Below are positions 15,569-24,113 of a stretch of 64,000 bases of DNA, piece by piece. How positions within the stretch are numbered: position 1 is the stretch's first letter; the number at the start of each line of letters is the position of its first letter. The DNA is from Pontibacter litorisediminis (GTDB lineage: Bacteria > Bacteroidota > Bacteroidia > Cytophagales > Hymenobacteraceae). A program made the translations under genes and the position numbers. The DNA lies in NCBI RefSeq assembly GCF_029360645.1, contig NZ_JARDUA010000004.1, positions 1-64,000 of the forward strand, written 5' to 3'. Under the pieces are notes generated by a model. It made no database searches. It worked only from the letters and a program-made list of their open reading frames with translations, and was not told the origin of the DNA.

Positions 15569-16735
15569 ATGCAAGAGTTGTTAAACAGTGGCTGGCTCCG
15601 CCAGGAGTTTCTCGGCAACACGGTGGCGGAGTACCTTTTATCCGCGGCCATACTGCTGTTCGGCCTTCTCTTCAACACCCTTTTCTCCAGGCTGATTTCG
15701 GGCCTGGTGTACCGCCTGGGCAGCCGCTTTTGGCCAGAGGCTAATTTACCGGAGTTCCGCCGCCTGCTGGTGCAGCCGCTGGAGGTGCTGCTATTCCTGG
15801 TGTTTCTGTACCTGGCGTTCCAGGTGCTGGACTACCCGGTGCAACCGGATGACCTGAAGGCAGGCGACCCTTTCCTGAAGACCTTCCTGTTCCGCACGTA
15901 CCAGGTGTTTGTGATTGTAGCCCTGACGTGGGTGCTGCTGCGCTTTGTAGACTTTGTGGGGCTGGTGTTCACGTACCGCACCGAAAAGACAGCCTCAAAG
16001 CTGGACGACCAGCTGGTGCCTTTCTTCAAGGACTTCACGAAGGTGCTAGTGGTGATCTTTTCTTTCCTGATCATGCTGGGCTCGGTGTTCGGGGTGAATG
16101 TAACAGGCTTAGTGGCCGGCTTGGGTGTCGGAGGTCTGGCCATTGCCTTTGCCGCCAAAGAGAGCCTGGAGAACTTGCTGGCCTCCTTCACCATCTTCCT
16201 GGACCAACCTTTTATGGCCGGCGACCTGGTGCAGGTAGGCGAGCTGATAGGCGTGGTGGAGAAGGTAGGCTTCCGGAGCACGCGCATCCGCACACTGGAG
16301 AAAAGCTTCGTGACGGTGCCCAACAAGCTGATGATAGACAAGCCGCTCGACAACCTGACGCTGCGCACTTTCCGCCGCGCCAAGTTCGATATCAGGCTTA
16401 CGTACCACACCACCTCCGAGCAGCTCCGTGCCATCACACGCGACGTACAGGAGTACATAAACCAGCACCCGCGCACCAACGAGGATGGCCGTATCCGGTT
16501 CCTGAGCCTTGGACCAGACTCTAAGGATGTGATGGTCCTATACTTTGTGGACACCATGGACTGGAACGACTTTATTGACATAAAAGAGGAGATTAACTAC
16601 AAGATCGTGGAGATCGTGGAAAAGCACGGCGCTGAATTCGCCCTGCCAACACAGAAGCTTTACCTGCATAAGCCCGAAGAAAAGCTACAGCCCCAGCAGG
16701 AGAAGCCTTATTTTGGAGGATCAGACTTAGAGTAG
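15569..16735 (+). CDS. MscS-family mechanosensitive channel
   Basis: A small-conductance mechanosensitive channel of 388 residues that releases osmolytes on hypo-osmotic shock. Four N-terminal membrane segments precede the pore helix GLVAGLGVGGLAIAFAAKESLENLLAS. The beta domain follows with FLDQPFMAGDLVQVGE, VGFRSTRIRTLEKSFVTVPN and a cytoplasmic alpha/beta domain. The extra N-terminal segments make it larger than E. coli MscS (about 286 residues). It is probably the second gene of a transcript with the 14321 dehydrogenase and ends at a strong terminator. Confidence 0.92.
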   Translation: MQELLNSGWLRQEFLGNTVAEYLLSAAILLFGLLFNTLFSRLISGLVYRLGSRFWPEANLPEFRRLLVQPLEVLLFLVFLYLAFQVLDYPVQPDDLKAGDPFLKTFLFRTYQVFVIVALTWVLLRFVDFVGLVFTYRTEKTASKLDDQLVPFFKDFTKVLVVIFSFLIMLGSVFGVNVTGLVAGLGVGGLAIAFAAKESLENLLASFTIFLDQPFMAGDLVQVGELIGVVEKVGFRSTRIRTLEKSFVTVPNKLMIDKPLDNLTLRTFRRAKFDIRLTYHTTSEQLRAITRDVQEYINQHPRTNEDGRIRFLSLGPDSKDVMVLYFVDTMDWNDFIDIKEEINYKIVEIVEKHGAEFALPTQKLYLHKPEEKLQPQQEKPYFGGSDLE

Positions 16736-17065
16736 ACACAAATAAAAAAGCCGGAGAAGCTCCGGCTTTTTTTTCACCCTTATATCTTAATTCTTCTGAA
16801 TTGCAAGGTTACACTATCATCTTAACCAATCCGGGAAGCATGTTCCCGTTATACCTAAATCCTTAAGCTCTACAAGCACCGTGTCTCGTAGTTTTGGTTT
16901 CTTTAACGACCTGCTTTGCCCATAGTTACACACGAAGTATAACTTTTACCCTGTACGGAACCAATTCTAAAGTAAACAGGCCATACTAGTAAGTAAACAG
17001 ATAGAATTTTTTAAGGATAATTACCTTCTGCCGCTAAAATCAGGCATATCAGGGAACTATGTGCT
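16736..17065. other. Intergenic stretch, mscS to AsmA gene
   Basis: Apart from the terminator at 16744-16774, this AT-richer gap between convergent genes shows one AAGTATA heptamer near 16937. I see no gene, repeat-family match or RNA. Confidence 0.55.
16744..16774 (+). terminator. Rho-independent terminator after mscS
   Basis: AAAAAAGCCGGAG pairs with CTCCGGCTTTTTT across a 3-nt loop, with a T8 run. Confidence 0.92.
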
Positions 17066-19573
17066 TTAGTTAAAATCGAAGTACTCGCCTTCCTGCAGCT
17101 CCACTTCCTTCTCTTTCTGCTTCGGCTTTTTACCGCGCAGCAGGTCGCGCAGCTCCTGCCCCTCCTGCTTCAGGTCTGTCTTGATCTTCTGTCGCACCCG
17201 CTCATCGTCATAGGCGATTTTAAAGTTGCTCTCGCTTCCCTTTAGCGTCAGAAACAGGTTGCTGTTGCCCGCATCCGGATCTTCGGCCACCGTTCCGAAG
17301 CGGGCATCCTTATCAGGCCGCTTGTTGCTGAAGAGCGGCAGCCTGATCTTGTAGTCCATCACCTGGTCAAAGGTGTGGGTGCCCGACACCGACACCACCG
17401 GCGCTGCCGACAGGTTGGAGCGGATATCCATCTCCGGGATATAGATCGTGCCCTGCTGGATCCAGAACGAGTTGTGCAGCTCGGCAAAGCGCATGTTTGC
17501 CAGCTCTGAGCGCTTTACAAAGGCTGACATCTTCTGCATAGGCGGGAAGTTGATGAGCTGGCCATTGCGCACCGTGGCCTGTATCTCGGCCTGCAGCAGC
17601 TCGGTCTTGGGGTTGAGCTGACTATCGAAGTAGACGTCGGAGATGATGTTGGCCGTAAGCAGCCCACGAAGGTGACGCTCCTCGACGAAGTTCTGGTGGA
17701 AGTTCTCGAACACGTGGAACAGGCTGTCGACACTCATGTTATTGAGCCGGGCGGCGGTGCTCAGCTTGATGTGGTTGCGGCTCCGGGCGTCCAGGTTACC
17801 GCGCACGGCGAAGTCGCCGCCAATGGCCCGGAAGGAGATATTAGGCGACGACACCACCTGGTTCCGCAGCTTTACCTGCCCCTCGATATTTTTCCCCCTG
17901 AATCTTCGGAACCGCATCCGGTCGATGGAGGCGCTCAGGTCGAAGGCGATGTTGGGGGAGACGATAAACCTGTAGCCCTCTCCGGTGCGGGCGCCCTCCG
18001 GCGTGTTTTGCTCCTCGCTCAGCAGCTGGTCAAAGTTCAGGTACCGGCTCTTGAAGTCTGCCTCCACCAGCAGGCGCTGGTTCTCCAGGATCAGCCAGGC
18101 CATCACGTTCTTGAACATCCCGTTGATGGCGAAGTCAGACTCGCCCAGCTTGCCCTTGAAATCAGACACGGCGACATCGTTGCGCTTGAACATGAAGTTG
18201 CCGTTAAGGCTGCTCAGCGGCAGCGGCATTTCCTGCAGCGTGAGCGACACGTTGTGCAGCGTGATGTCGCCGGTAGTGTTGAGGGTGCTGTTGCCTGGGC
18301 GCGCCTTAAACTCATTCAGATTGCCCGAGAAAGCGATGCGCACATCCGCCAGGCCACTGCCGCTGCGCACCTGCGCTATCTTGGCCAGCCCCAGCACATA
18401 ACCCACATCCAGCATCCCCTCCACATCAAAGGCAACGTGCGGGTTGTCGAAGTTGCTATACTTCAGGTTGCCTTTAAAGGGCCGGCCGTTCAGCACGCCC
18501 TTCAGCTCCTTTAGCTCCAGCACCGAGCTGGCCGCGTTCTGCCTCTCGCCGTTCGTAAAACTGCCCGTCAGGTAGATCTTCTCGACGCGCTGCTGCACAT
18601 CAGGGTGGAAAAAAGACGCATCGCGCGCACCAAAGTTTATACTTATACCTGGGGTGTGCCTGCCAGAGGCCTTGCCCTTCACGGTACCGTTAAAGTAGAC
18701 CTCGCCTTCGCTGCGGTACCGGCTAAGCTCCTCAGTCATCCCTTCCGGCAGCAGCGAGAGCAGCGACTGTATATTTGTGTTCTTGCCCTCCAGCTTCAGG
18801 TCCAGCTCTGTCACACCGCCATAGGCAATGCCGCCGCCCACCTCGTAAGCCGCCTCTCCCACCTTTACCACCGATGGCTGCAGCGCGATGGTTTGCGCCT
18901 CCCGGTTTATACTTAAGGCTGAGGCAAGGTTAACTTTCTTCCCCTTAAAGTACTCACCGGTGCCAACTTTAATCGTCTGGATAGTGGCCTGCCCTTCGGC
19001 CTCAATGGCTATTGTCTCAGGAGAGATGGCAAGGGCTGCTGCCAGCTGGTGCGCGTTGACCTCGTAGCGCTGCTTCAGCTGCTGGTCGATGTAGTGCACG
19101 GCCACCTCGCGCAGGTTTATGCTTTCCAGGTCAAAGGAGAAGTCACTCTGCTCGGAGGAGGTGTCGGTTGCGATGATCTCGTAGTTGACGCTTCCGTCGG
19201 GCAGCACCTTCACGTACACTTCCCCCTGCTCCATGTAGAACTCTTTCACGCTGTATTCGCCGCGCAGCACATCCCAAAGGCTGAAGGTAAAGTATAGCTT
19301 GTTGGCCCGCGCCAGCGACTCCTGGCTCTCTGGCAGCCCCTCGTGCACGTTCACCTCATCCAGGGTAACGGCCACCTGCGGAAACTTATCGAAGAGCGAG
19401 AGCGAAATCTGCCGCACATCCACCTTTGTTTTGATATGCTTGTTGGCCTCTGCCACAAAAAGCCCGATTATTTTATCTTGATAGGTGTACACCAGCGCCA
19501 ACGCCAAGCCCACAGCCACCACTACACCGGCGGCTCCATAAAATAGCACTTTTTTTACCACTCCTTTTTTCAC
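17066..19573 (-). CDS. AsmA-family inner-membrane-anchored protein
   Basis: A large envelope protein of 835 residues: one N-terminal membrane anchor (about 8-30), then a long beta-rich periplasmic region. The AsmA N-terminal pattern is visible in YQDKIIGLFVAEANKHIKTKVDVRQISLSLFDKFPQVAVTLDEVNV, and the C-terminal AsmA-like domain includes LDARSRNHIKLS and repeated short beta segments. AsmA relatives (TamB, YhdP, YicH) form bridge-like grooves that carry phospholipids between membranes; a similar role is likely here but is inferred. The last 50 residues are rich in Lys and Glu. It stands alone between two intergenic regions. Confidence 0.85.
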   Translation of the reverse strand: MKKGVVKKVLFYGAAGVVVAVGLALALVYTYQDKIIGLFVAEANKHIKTKVDVRQISLSLFDKFPQVAVTLDEVNVHEGLPESQESLARANKLYFTFSLWDVLRGEYSVKEFYMEQGEVYVKVLPDGSVNYEIIATDTSSEQSDFSFDLESINLREVAVHYIDQQLKQRYEVNAHQLAAALAISPETIAIEAEGQATIQTIKVGTGEYFKGKKVNLASALSINREAQTIALQPSVVKVGEAAYEVGGGIAYGGVTELDLKLEGKNTNIQSLLSLLPEGMTEELSRYRSEGEVYFNGTVKGKASGRHTPGISINFGARDASFFHPDVQQRVEKIYLTGSFTNGERQNAASSVLELKELKGVLNGRPFKGNLKYSNFDNPHVAFDVEGMLDVGYVLGLAKIAQVRSGSGLADVRIAFSGNLNEFKARPGNSTLNTTGDITLHNVSLTLQEMPLPLSSLNGNFMFKRNDVAVSDFKGKLGESDFAINGMFKNVMAWLILENQRLLVEADFKSRYLNFDQLLSEEQNTPEGARTGEGYRFIVSPNIAFDLSASIDRMRFRRFRGKNIEGQVKLRNQVVSSPNISFRAIGGDFAVRGNLDARSRNHIKLSTAARLNNMSVDSLFHVFENFHQNFVEERHLRGLLTANIISDVYFDSQLNPKTELLQAEIQATVRNGQLINFPPMQKMSAFVKRSELANMRFAELHNSFWIQQGTIYIPEMDIRSNLSAAPVVSVSGTHTFDQVMDYKIRLPLFSNKRPDKDARFGTVAEDPDAGNSNLFLTLKGSESNFKIAYDDERVRQKIKTDLKQEGQELRDLLRGKKPKQKEKEVELQEGEYFDFN

Positions 19574-19688
19574 TTGGCGAAAGTTCAGATTTATAGCGTC
19601 TTATCAAACATAAAGGTACTGCAGTAATAGTGGGTGAACAATAGGACGTAAGGCTTCAGAAAACTTTTTAACATTTTTTGATCAAATG

Positions 19689-19720
19689 TTTTGCAAATAA
19701 AAAACTATGCCCCATATTTG
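19689..19720 (+). promoter_or_regulatory. tRNA-Val promoter
   Basis: TTTTG at 19689-19693 and CATATTTG at 19713-19720 are separated by 19 nt, one mismatch from TAnnTTTG. The start would fall near 19726, almost exactly where the duplicated tRNA unit begins (19724). Confidence 0.65.
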
Positions 19721-19759
19721 CATCATCAAACGAGGACGGAAGGTCATCGAAAGCATCAC

Positions 19760-19834
19760 GGGGTGTTAGCTCAGCTGGTTCAGAGCACCTGCCTTACAAG
19801 CAGGGGGTCACTGGTTCGAATCCAGTACGCCCCA
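19760..19834 (+). tRNA. tRNA-Val(UAC), copy 1
   Basis: A 75-nt cloverleaf. The acceptor GGGGTGT pairs with ACGCCCC with a G-T pair, the anticodon arm is CCTGC-CTTACAA-GCAGG with anticodon TAC, and the T arm is intact. CCA is not encoded. It reads GUA and, with modification, other valine codons. Confidence 0.97.
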
Positions 19835-19835
19835 C

Positions 19836-19863
19836 AAAAGGACAACTGCAAAGTTGTCCTTTT
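19836..19863 (+). terminator. Terminator after tRNA-Val copy 1
   Basis: A perfect 12-bp stem AAAAGGACAACT with its complement, 4-nt loop GCAA and terminal TTTT. Confidence 0.85.
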
Positions 19864-19939
19864 CTTATGTGTATACTTTTTCTATCTCTTACCTCTCCGG
19901 TAGTTAAGGATTAGCATAAAAGTAGCAGCACATCTATAA

Positions 19940-20079
19940 CATCAAACGAGGACGGAAGGTCATCGAAAACATCACGGGGTGTTAGCTCAGCTGGTTCAGA
20001 GCACCTGCCTTACAAGCAGGGGGTCACTGGTTCGAATCCAGTACGCCCCACAAAAGGACAACTGCAAAGTTGTCCTTTT
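19940..20079 (+). repeat. Tandem tRNA-Val unit, copy 2
   Basis: Second copy of the 140-nt leader-tRNA-terminator unit, offset by 216 nt. The sequence between the copies (19864-19939) is unrelated to the promoter upstream of copy 1. Confidence 0.9.
19976..20050 (+). tRNA. tRNA-Val(UAC), copy 2
   Basis: Identical to the copy at 19760-19834 over all 75 nt. No TAnnTTTG-like promoter is visible in the 76 nt before the duplicated leader, so its expression may depend on read-through from copy 1. Confidence 0.97.
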
Positions 20080-20082
20080 TTT
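20052..20082 (+). terminator. Terminator after tRNA-Val copy 2
   Basis: Same 12-bp stem and GCAA loop as the first copy, with a longer T run. Confidence 0.88.
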
Positions 20083-20224
20083 ATATCCCTACTTTTTCAT
20101 TCCTGCTCGTAATGCGCACATTCGGTGCAGGTTATACTTTACCAACGCCCCACTGCCAGGCATAGTATATCTCTCCTGCCATCGTTACTACGGCAGCCAG
20201 TAGTTTCCCAAAAAATTAAATGGT

Positions 20225-20827
20225 TTATACTTGGGCCTTAGCCCCCGAGAATTGCTTGTGCAGGGCCAGCACCTGCGGGATGATAAGCTGCTTGTCATCG
20301 TTATAGATGATGTGCTGGGCACGGCGCATTTTCTCCTCCTCACTCAGCTGGCGGGCAATGATGGCCTTTATGTCGGCTTCGGTGCGGTGGGTGTCGCGTT
20401 TGAGCAGGCGTTCGATACGCAGCTCCAGTGGCGAGGCTACCACAATGATCTCATCCATCTGCCTCCACGACTCTGACTCAAACATCAGCGCAGCCTCCTT
20501 CAGCACATAAGGCTTATCGGCATGAGTGGCAGCCCAGGCGGCAAAATCGTTGCCAACGTGCGGATGCACCAGGCTGTTGAGCCGCGCCAAACGCTCCGGG
20601 TTGTTAAAGACCATGCCTGCCAGGTAGGCACGGTTCAGTTCGCCAGCTTCGGTGAAGGTGGCCGGGCCGAAGGCCTCCAGCAGCTCCTGCCGCAGCGCTT
20701 TGTCGTGGTGCATCACCCATTTGGCGCGGGTGTCGGCATCATATACCGGTACGCCCAGCACAGCAAACAGGCGGCTCACAATAGATTTGCCCACCCCTAT
20801 GCCACCGGTTATACCTATCTTCAGCAT
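20225..20827 (-). CDS. coaE: Dephospho-CoA kinase
   Basis: Phosphorylates dephospho-CoA at the 3'-OH, the last step of CoA synthesis. The P-loop is GGIGVGKS (residues 8-15), followed by YDADTRAKWVM with the usual conserved Asp, and a lid region with RLLKRDTHRTEADIKAIIARQ. The 200 residues are normal. ATG 20827 is chosen because it sits 2 nt after the ybbR stop and gives the family N-terminus MLKIGITGG; a longer open frame to 20863 would overlap ybbR and add unrelated residues. It is the last gene of the yajC-ybbR-coaE cluster. Confidence 0.95.
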   Translation of the reverse strand: MLKIGITGGIGVGKSIVSRLFAVLGVPVYDADTRAKWVMHHDKALRQELLEAFGPATFTEAGELNRAYLAGMVFNNPERLARLNSLVHPHVGNDFAAWAATHADKPYVLKEAALMFESESWRQMDEIIVVASPLELRIERLLKRDTHRTEADIKAIIARQLSEEEKMRRAQHIIYNDDKQLIIPQVLALHKQFSGAKAQV

Positions 20828-20829
20828 GA

Positions 20830-21765
20830 TTATCGCTTGGTAACTTTTATGCGGGTAGGCCACACCTGCACGTTGCGCAGCCCGCGCGGCTGTTGCACTA
20901 GCTCCGGCACCAGGGTGGAGTCAATAGGATTGAACTTGCTGTAGTCAAGCACCACCTTAAAAGCAGAGCGGTTCAGCAGGGACATGGAGTCCTGCAGCAT
21001 CTGGTAGCGCAGCACCACAATAGGCGGGCGAAGGTTCAGCGACACTCCCTCAGGCACGTTTACCAGCTCCGGCAGCACCTGCCGCTCCTCTGCCACCAGG
21101 TTCTTCACATTCACGATCACCTGTGCCTCCTCCACATCCGCCTCCACCAGCGACTTATAGTCGTAGTTGATCGGCACCGGCACTTTGGATGGCTCTACCA
21201 AGGTTTGCTCCGGCAAGCGCAGCAGGAAAGGGTCTGGCAGGCTGTCTACCAGTGAGGCGGGGCCGGTAAAGGTAACGCTGTCGGGGTTCACGCGGATCGC
21301 GCCTACCACAGCGTGCTGGTTGTCGGTTAGCTTCTGCTTCGGGTCCACCTGCAGGGCAATGCGCTTCTGCACTTTAGGGTCAAAGTCGAAGTAGATGGTA
21401 TCGGTAACAACAAAGTTGAGCTGGAGGCCGTCCAGGGCATTGACAAGCGAAGGGCGCAGGGCTGAGCCCAGCAAGTAGTCATTGCGCGGCAAATCGCGGA
21501 TGTAGATCTCGGCGGGCTGCACCTCCAGGCGGAGGCTCTTGCGCAGCAGCTTCCATCCTTTCCCGGTCACGTTGATGGATACCTCCTGCGGTAGCGGCTT
21601 GATGGGGACAAGCTCGTTTTCATCATACACAAACCGGATGGGGTATGAGGTTTGTGTGCTGTAGCTTTTGTTTAGGGCATTCAGAAGCCAGAAGGTAGAG
21701 GCCGCCACAAAACAAAGCAATACCACTCGCCAGTATTGCTTTGTTTGTGGCTGAAATGGCCTCAT
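20830..21765 (-). CDS. YbbR-domain (CdaR-like) membrane-anchored protein
   Basis: An N-terminal membrane segment (WRVVLLCFVAASTFWLLNALNK) is followed by extracytoplasmic repeats of YbbR type (patterns like PQEVSINVTGKG and PDSVTFTGPASLVDSLP). Firmicute relatives regulate diadenylate cyclase; in Bacteroidota the gene sits between yajC and coaE and its role is unsettled. The ATG at 21765 gives a short basic N-terminus directly before the membrane segment and is preferred to a TTG at 21804, which would start 2 nt after the yajC stop. The length is then 311. Transcribed with yajC and coaE. Confidence 0.82.
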   Translation of the reverse strand: MRPFQPQTKQYWRVVLLCFVAASTFWLLNALNKSYSTQTSYPIRFVYDENELVPIKPLPQEVSINVTGKGWKLLRKSLRLEVQPAEIYIRDLPRNDYLLGSALRPSLVNALDGLQLNFVVTDTIYFDFDPKVQKRIALQVDPKQKLTDNQHAVVGAIRVNPDSVTFTGPASLVDSLPDPFLLRLPEQTLVEPSKVPVPINYDYKSLVEADVEEAQVIVNVKNLVAEERQVLPELVNVPEGVSLNLRPPIVVLRYQMLQDSMSLLNRSAFKVVLDYSKFNPIDSTLVPELVQQPRGLRNVQVWPTRIKVTKR

Positions 21766-21806
21766 GAACCATAAGGCTATATTTTTTACTCCCTCTAAAG
21801 GCAATG

Positions 21807-22115
21807 TTACGCTGGTTTTTGCACCTTCATGGTCGCTTCCATGGAGACGGCGGTTTTATCGAACGTCAGGCGGACGCCTTTGTCTACTTCTAACGTAATG
21901 GTATCATCGTCTATTGCGATCAGTTTGCCGTGCAGGCCGCCTATGGTTACCACAGTCATGCCTTTTGCCAGCTCCTCGCGGAACTTCTTCTGGTCGCGCA
22001 TCTTTTTCTGTTGCGGACGGATCATGAAGAAGTAAAACACAAGGATAATGGCCCCGAACATAAGCAGCTGAGGCAGCATGCCTCCGTCCGGAGTCTGAAG
22101 AAGGATATTGTTCAT
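21807..22115 (-). CDS. yajC: Preprotein translocase subunit YajC
   Basis: Accessory membrane subunit of the SecDF-YajC complex that assists Sec-dependent export. The 102 residues contain one membrane helix (LLMFGAIILVFYFFMIRP) followed by the signature QQKKMRDQKKFREELAKGMTVVTIGGLHG and a small beta domain. It lies 35 nt downstream of the DUF1573 lipoprotein gene and upstream of ybbR, a common Bacteroidota order. Confidence 0.95.
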   Translation of the reverse strand: MNNILLQTPDGGMLPQLLMFGAIILVFYFFMIRPQQKKMRDQKKFREELAKGMTVVTIGGLHGKLIAIDDDTITLEVDKGVRLTFDKTAVSMEATMKVQKPA

Positions 22116-22150
22116 TGATGTAGTCTCTTTTGTGCGTTATAGGGTATGGA

Positions 22151-22699
22151 TTAGTTGCGGCGTACCGGGCCGTCTGATCCAGCTACCGGAATGCTGCTGC
22201 CTTCTACATTACCCTTCATGGCTACGCGCACGATGTTGGGCTCTGTGTTGGCACGAATGGTAACCGTTGGCTGCTGTTGCCCCATCTTGCCGGTGCTGTT
22301 AAACTTAACTGCCACTTTACCTTTCTCGCCTGGAGCAACAGGGGTCTTGGTCCACTCTGGCACTGTACAGCCACAGGTAGCCGTAGCGCTTTCGATAACG
22401 AGCGGCGTGCTGCCGGTGTTGGTGAACTCAAAGGTGTGCTCAATCGTCTCGCCCTGCTTGATCGTACCGAAGTCGTACTCGGTTTCTGCAAACGTCATCA
22501 CGGCAGCGTTCTCAGCAGTTGCCGCTTCGCCTCCGTCTGCAGCGGTAGCCACCACGTTCGGGTTTTCGATCGGCTGAACAGGCGCCTCGGCGGCCGTTGT
22601 GTTCTCAGCTACTGTATCGTTGCCGGCTTGGTTGTTATCGCAGCTTGTGGCAAGCATGGCTACAGCCATACCTGCTACCAGAAACAGATTCTTTTTCAT
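22151..22699 (-). CDS. DUF1573 lipoprotein
   Basis: The lipobox LATSC places the acylated cysteine at about residue 20, so the mature protein is membrane-anchored outside the cytoplasm. A low-complexity Ala/Thr/Glu linker (about 21-65) leads into one DUF1573 immunoglobulin-like domain (YDFGTIKQGETIEHTFEFTNTG ... SATATCGCTVPEW ... GEKGKVAVKFNSTGK). The CGC motif is typical of the family. The function of DUF1573 is not established. It belongs to the cluster idh-DUF1573-yajC-ybbR-coaE. Confidence 0.88.
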   Translation of the reverse strand: MKKNLFLVAGMAVAMLATSCDNNQAGNDTVAENTTAAEAPVQPIENPNVVATAADGGEAATAENAAVMTFAETEYDFGTIKQGETIEHTFEFTNTGSTPLVIESATATCGCTVPEWTKTPVAPGEKGKVAVKFNSTGKMGQQQPTVTIRANTEPNIVRVAMKGNVEGSSIPVAGSDGPVRRN

Positions 22700-22717
22700 G
22701 ATCAGTATGCTAATAGA

Positions 22718-23716
22718 TTAAAGTTTCGAAATGATGTTCTGCGCGAACTGCATCGTGTTGGCCTTGCCGCCAAGGTCGCCGGTGCACTCTTCTTTGTTAG
22801 CCAGTGTAGCCTCCAAAGCAGCCTCAATGCGGTTGCCCTCTTCTTTCAGGTCAATGTGGTGCAGCATCATGATGGCGGAGCGCAGCAGGGCCGTCGGGTT
22901 GGCGATGCCTTTGCCGGCGATGTCCGGGGCTGATCCGTGTACGGCCTCGAAAATAGCCATCTCGTCACCGATGTTGGCACCGGCCACCACGCCCAGTCCG
23001 CCTACCAGGCCTGCGCACAGGTCAGACAGGATATCGCCGAACAGGTTGGTGGTCACGATCACGTCGAACTGCTCTGGCTTTGCCACCAGCTGCATGCACA
23101 TGTTGTCGATGATCTTGTCGTCGGCCTGGATGTGCGGGTACTCTTTTGCAACTTCGTTGAACACGCCCAGAAACAGGGCGCCGGCGCTCTTCAGGATGTT
23201 GGCCTTGTGCACGGCCGTCACTTTTTTGCAGCCATGCTTGTCAGCGTAGGCAAAAGCGGCGCGGACAATCTTCTGGCAGCCTACGCGCGTGAGGCGGGCC
23301 ACTGAGTCAGAGATCTGCAGGCGCTCGTCAAACATCTCCAGGCCAGAGTAAAGCCCTTCGGTGTTCTCGCGGAACAGTACAGAGTTCACGTTGTCGAAGC
23401 GCGTCTCGATGCCTTTGGTAGTCTTGGCCGGCCTTACGTTAGAGTACAGGTCAAACATCTGGCGCAGCTGCACATTTATACTTTTAAAGCCTTTGCCCAC
23501 TGGCGTAGTGATAGGTCCTTTCAGCGCTACTCTGTTCTTCTTCAGGGAAGCGATCAGAGTGGTCGGGATCAACTCACCGATAGCGTCGAAAGTGGTTTGG
23601 CCAGCGTTTTCTTCTTCCCACTGCACGGGCACGTTGGCAGCACTAAAGATAGCTTTTACAGCTTCTGTGATCTCCGGTCCTATCCCGTCGCCAGGAATAA
23701 GGGTAACTTGTCTCAT
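22718..23716 (-). CDS. NAD-type isocitrate dehydrogenase
   Basis: Member of the isocitrate/isopropylmalate dehydrogenase family, 332 residues, beginning VTLIPGDGIGPEI. ENTEGLYSG and GKGFKSINVQLRQMFDLYSNVRP resemble the short NAD-dependent isocitrate dehydrogenases more than LeuB. The metal site DNMCMQLV, then NLFGDILSD and VHGSAPDIAGKGIANPTA complete the active site. No leucine-biosynthesis gene is near, which also favours isocitrate. It would feed 2-oxoglutarate to the glutamate dehydrogenase encoded elsewhere in the window. 3-isopropylmalate dehydrogenase remains a weaker alternative. Confidence 0.85.
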   Translation of the reverse strand: MRQVTLIPGDGIGPEITEAVKAIFSAANVPVQWEEENAGQTTFDAIGELIPTTLIASLKKNRVALKGPITTPVGKGFKSINVQLRQMFDLYSNVRPAKTTKGIETRFDNVNSVLFRENTEGLYSGLEMFDERLQISDSVARLTRVGCQKIVRAAFAYADKHGCKKVTAVHKANILKSAGALFLGVFNEVAKEYPHIQADDKIIDNMCMQLVAKPEQFDVIVTTNLFGDILSDLCAGLVGGLGVVAGANIGDEMAIFEAVHGSAPDIAGKGIANPTALLRSAIMMLHHIDLKEEGNRIEAALEATLANKEECTGDLGGKANTMQFAQNIISKL

Positions 23717-23718
23717 GC

Positions 23719-24024
23719 TTATAGTTCTTTGCGGCTATTTATTTCGTTGATAAGTGAGTCTACGTCGCCAAGCAGCTTCTCCGCTTTCTCTTTTGCGTCC
23801 TGTATCACACGCTGTCCCTCAGACTTTGCCGTGGTCGGCATGTTTTCGCCTTTGGCAATTAGTTGCTCCAGCAGGTCCGAAAGGGTGTCGCGGTACTTCT
23901 CCAGGCGGTAGCTTAGCCAGTATCTTGTTTCACGGCCTTTCTCGGGGGCAAAGAGGATACCGGCCACGGCTCCTACAGCGGCGCCGGAAACAAAAGCCAG
24001 CATTGCACTTGTCTTCTTGCTCAT
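23719..24024 (-). CDS. YtxH-like small membrane protein
   Basis: 101 residues. An N-terminal hydrophobic, glycine-rich segment AMLAFVSGAAVGAVAGILFAPEKGRETR is the YtxH hallmark. The remainder is a charged alpha helix predicted to form a coiled coil. Relatives are stress-associated proteins of unknown mechanism. The stop is 2 nt from the idh start codon region, so co-transcription with idh is likely. Confidence 0.85.
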   Translation of the reverse strand: MSKKTSAMLAFVSGAAVGAVAGILFAPEKGRETRYWLSYRLEKYRDTLSDLLEQLIAKGENMPTTAKSEGQRVIQDAKEKAEKLLGDVDSLINEINSRKEL

Positions 24025-24113
24025 AGTTCTTGTATTCTTTATAAATCGGGTACAAACTTTTTTTCTCTTACTACGGAGAAACCGTCCTTAAGGCCGCCTT
24101 TACCAGACCCGGC

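Larger units (their letters stand above)
19724..19863 (+). repeat. Tandem tRNA-Val unit, copy 1
   Basis: A 140-nt unit made of a 36-nt 5' leader, tRNA-Val(UAC) and a terminator. It is repeated almost exactly at 19940-20079 (one change seen: AAGC against AAAC before the tRNA). Confidence 0.9.

Noticed and set aside
14525-15574. 349-codon frame antisense to the second dehydrogenase
   Set aside because: Shadow of a strongly supported gene, without recognisable domains.
19760-20050. tRNA-Val pair as an attachment site for an integrated element
   Set aside because: The duplication includes leader and terminator and encloses only about 76 nt of unrelated DNA; no integrase is seen.
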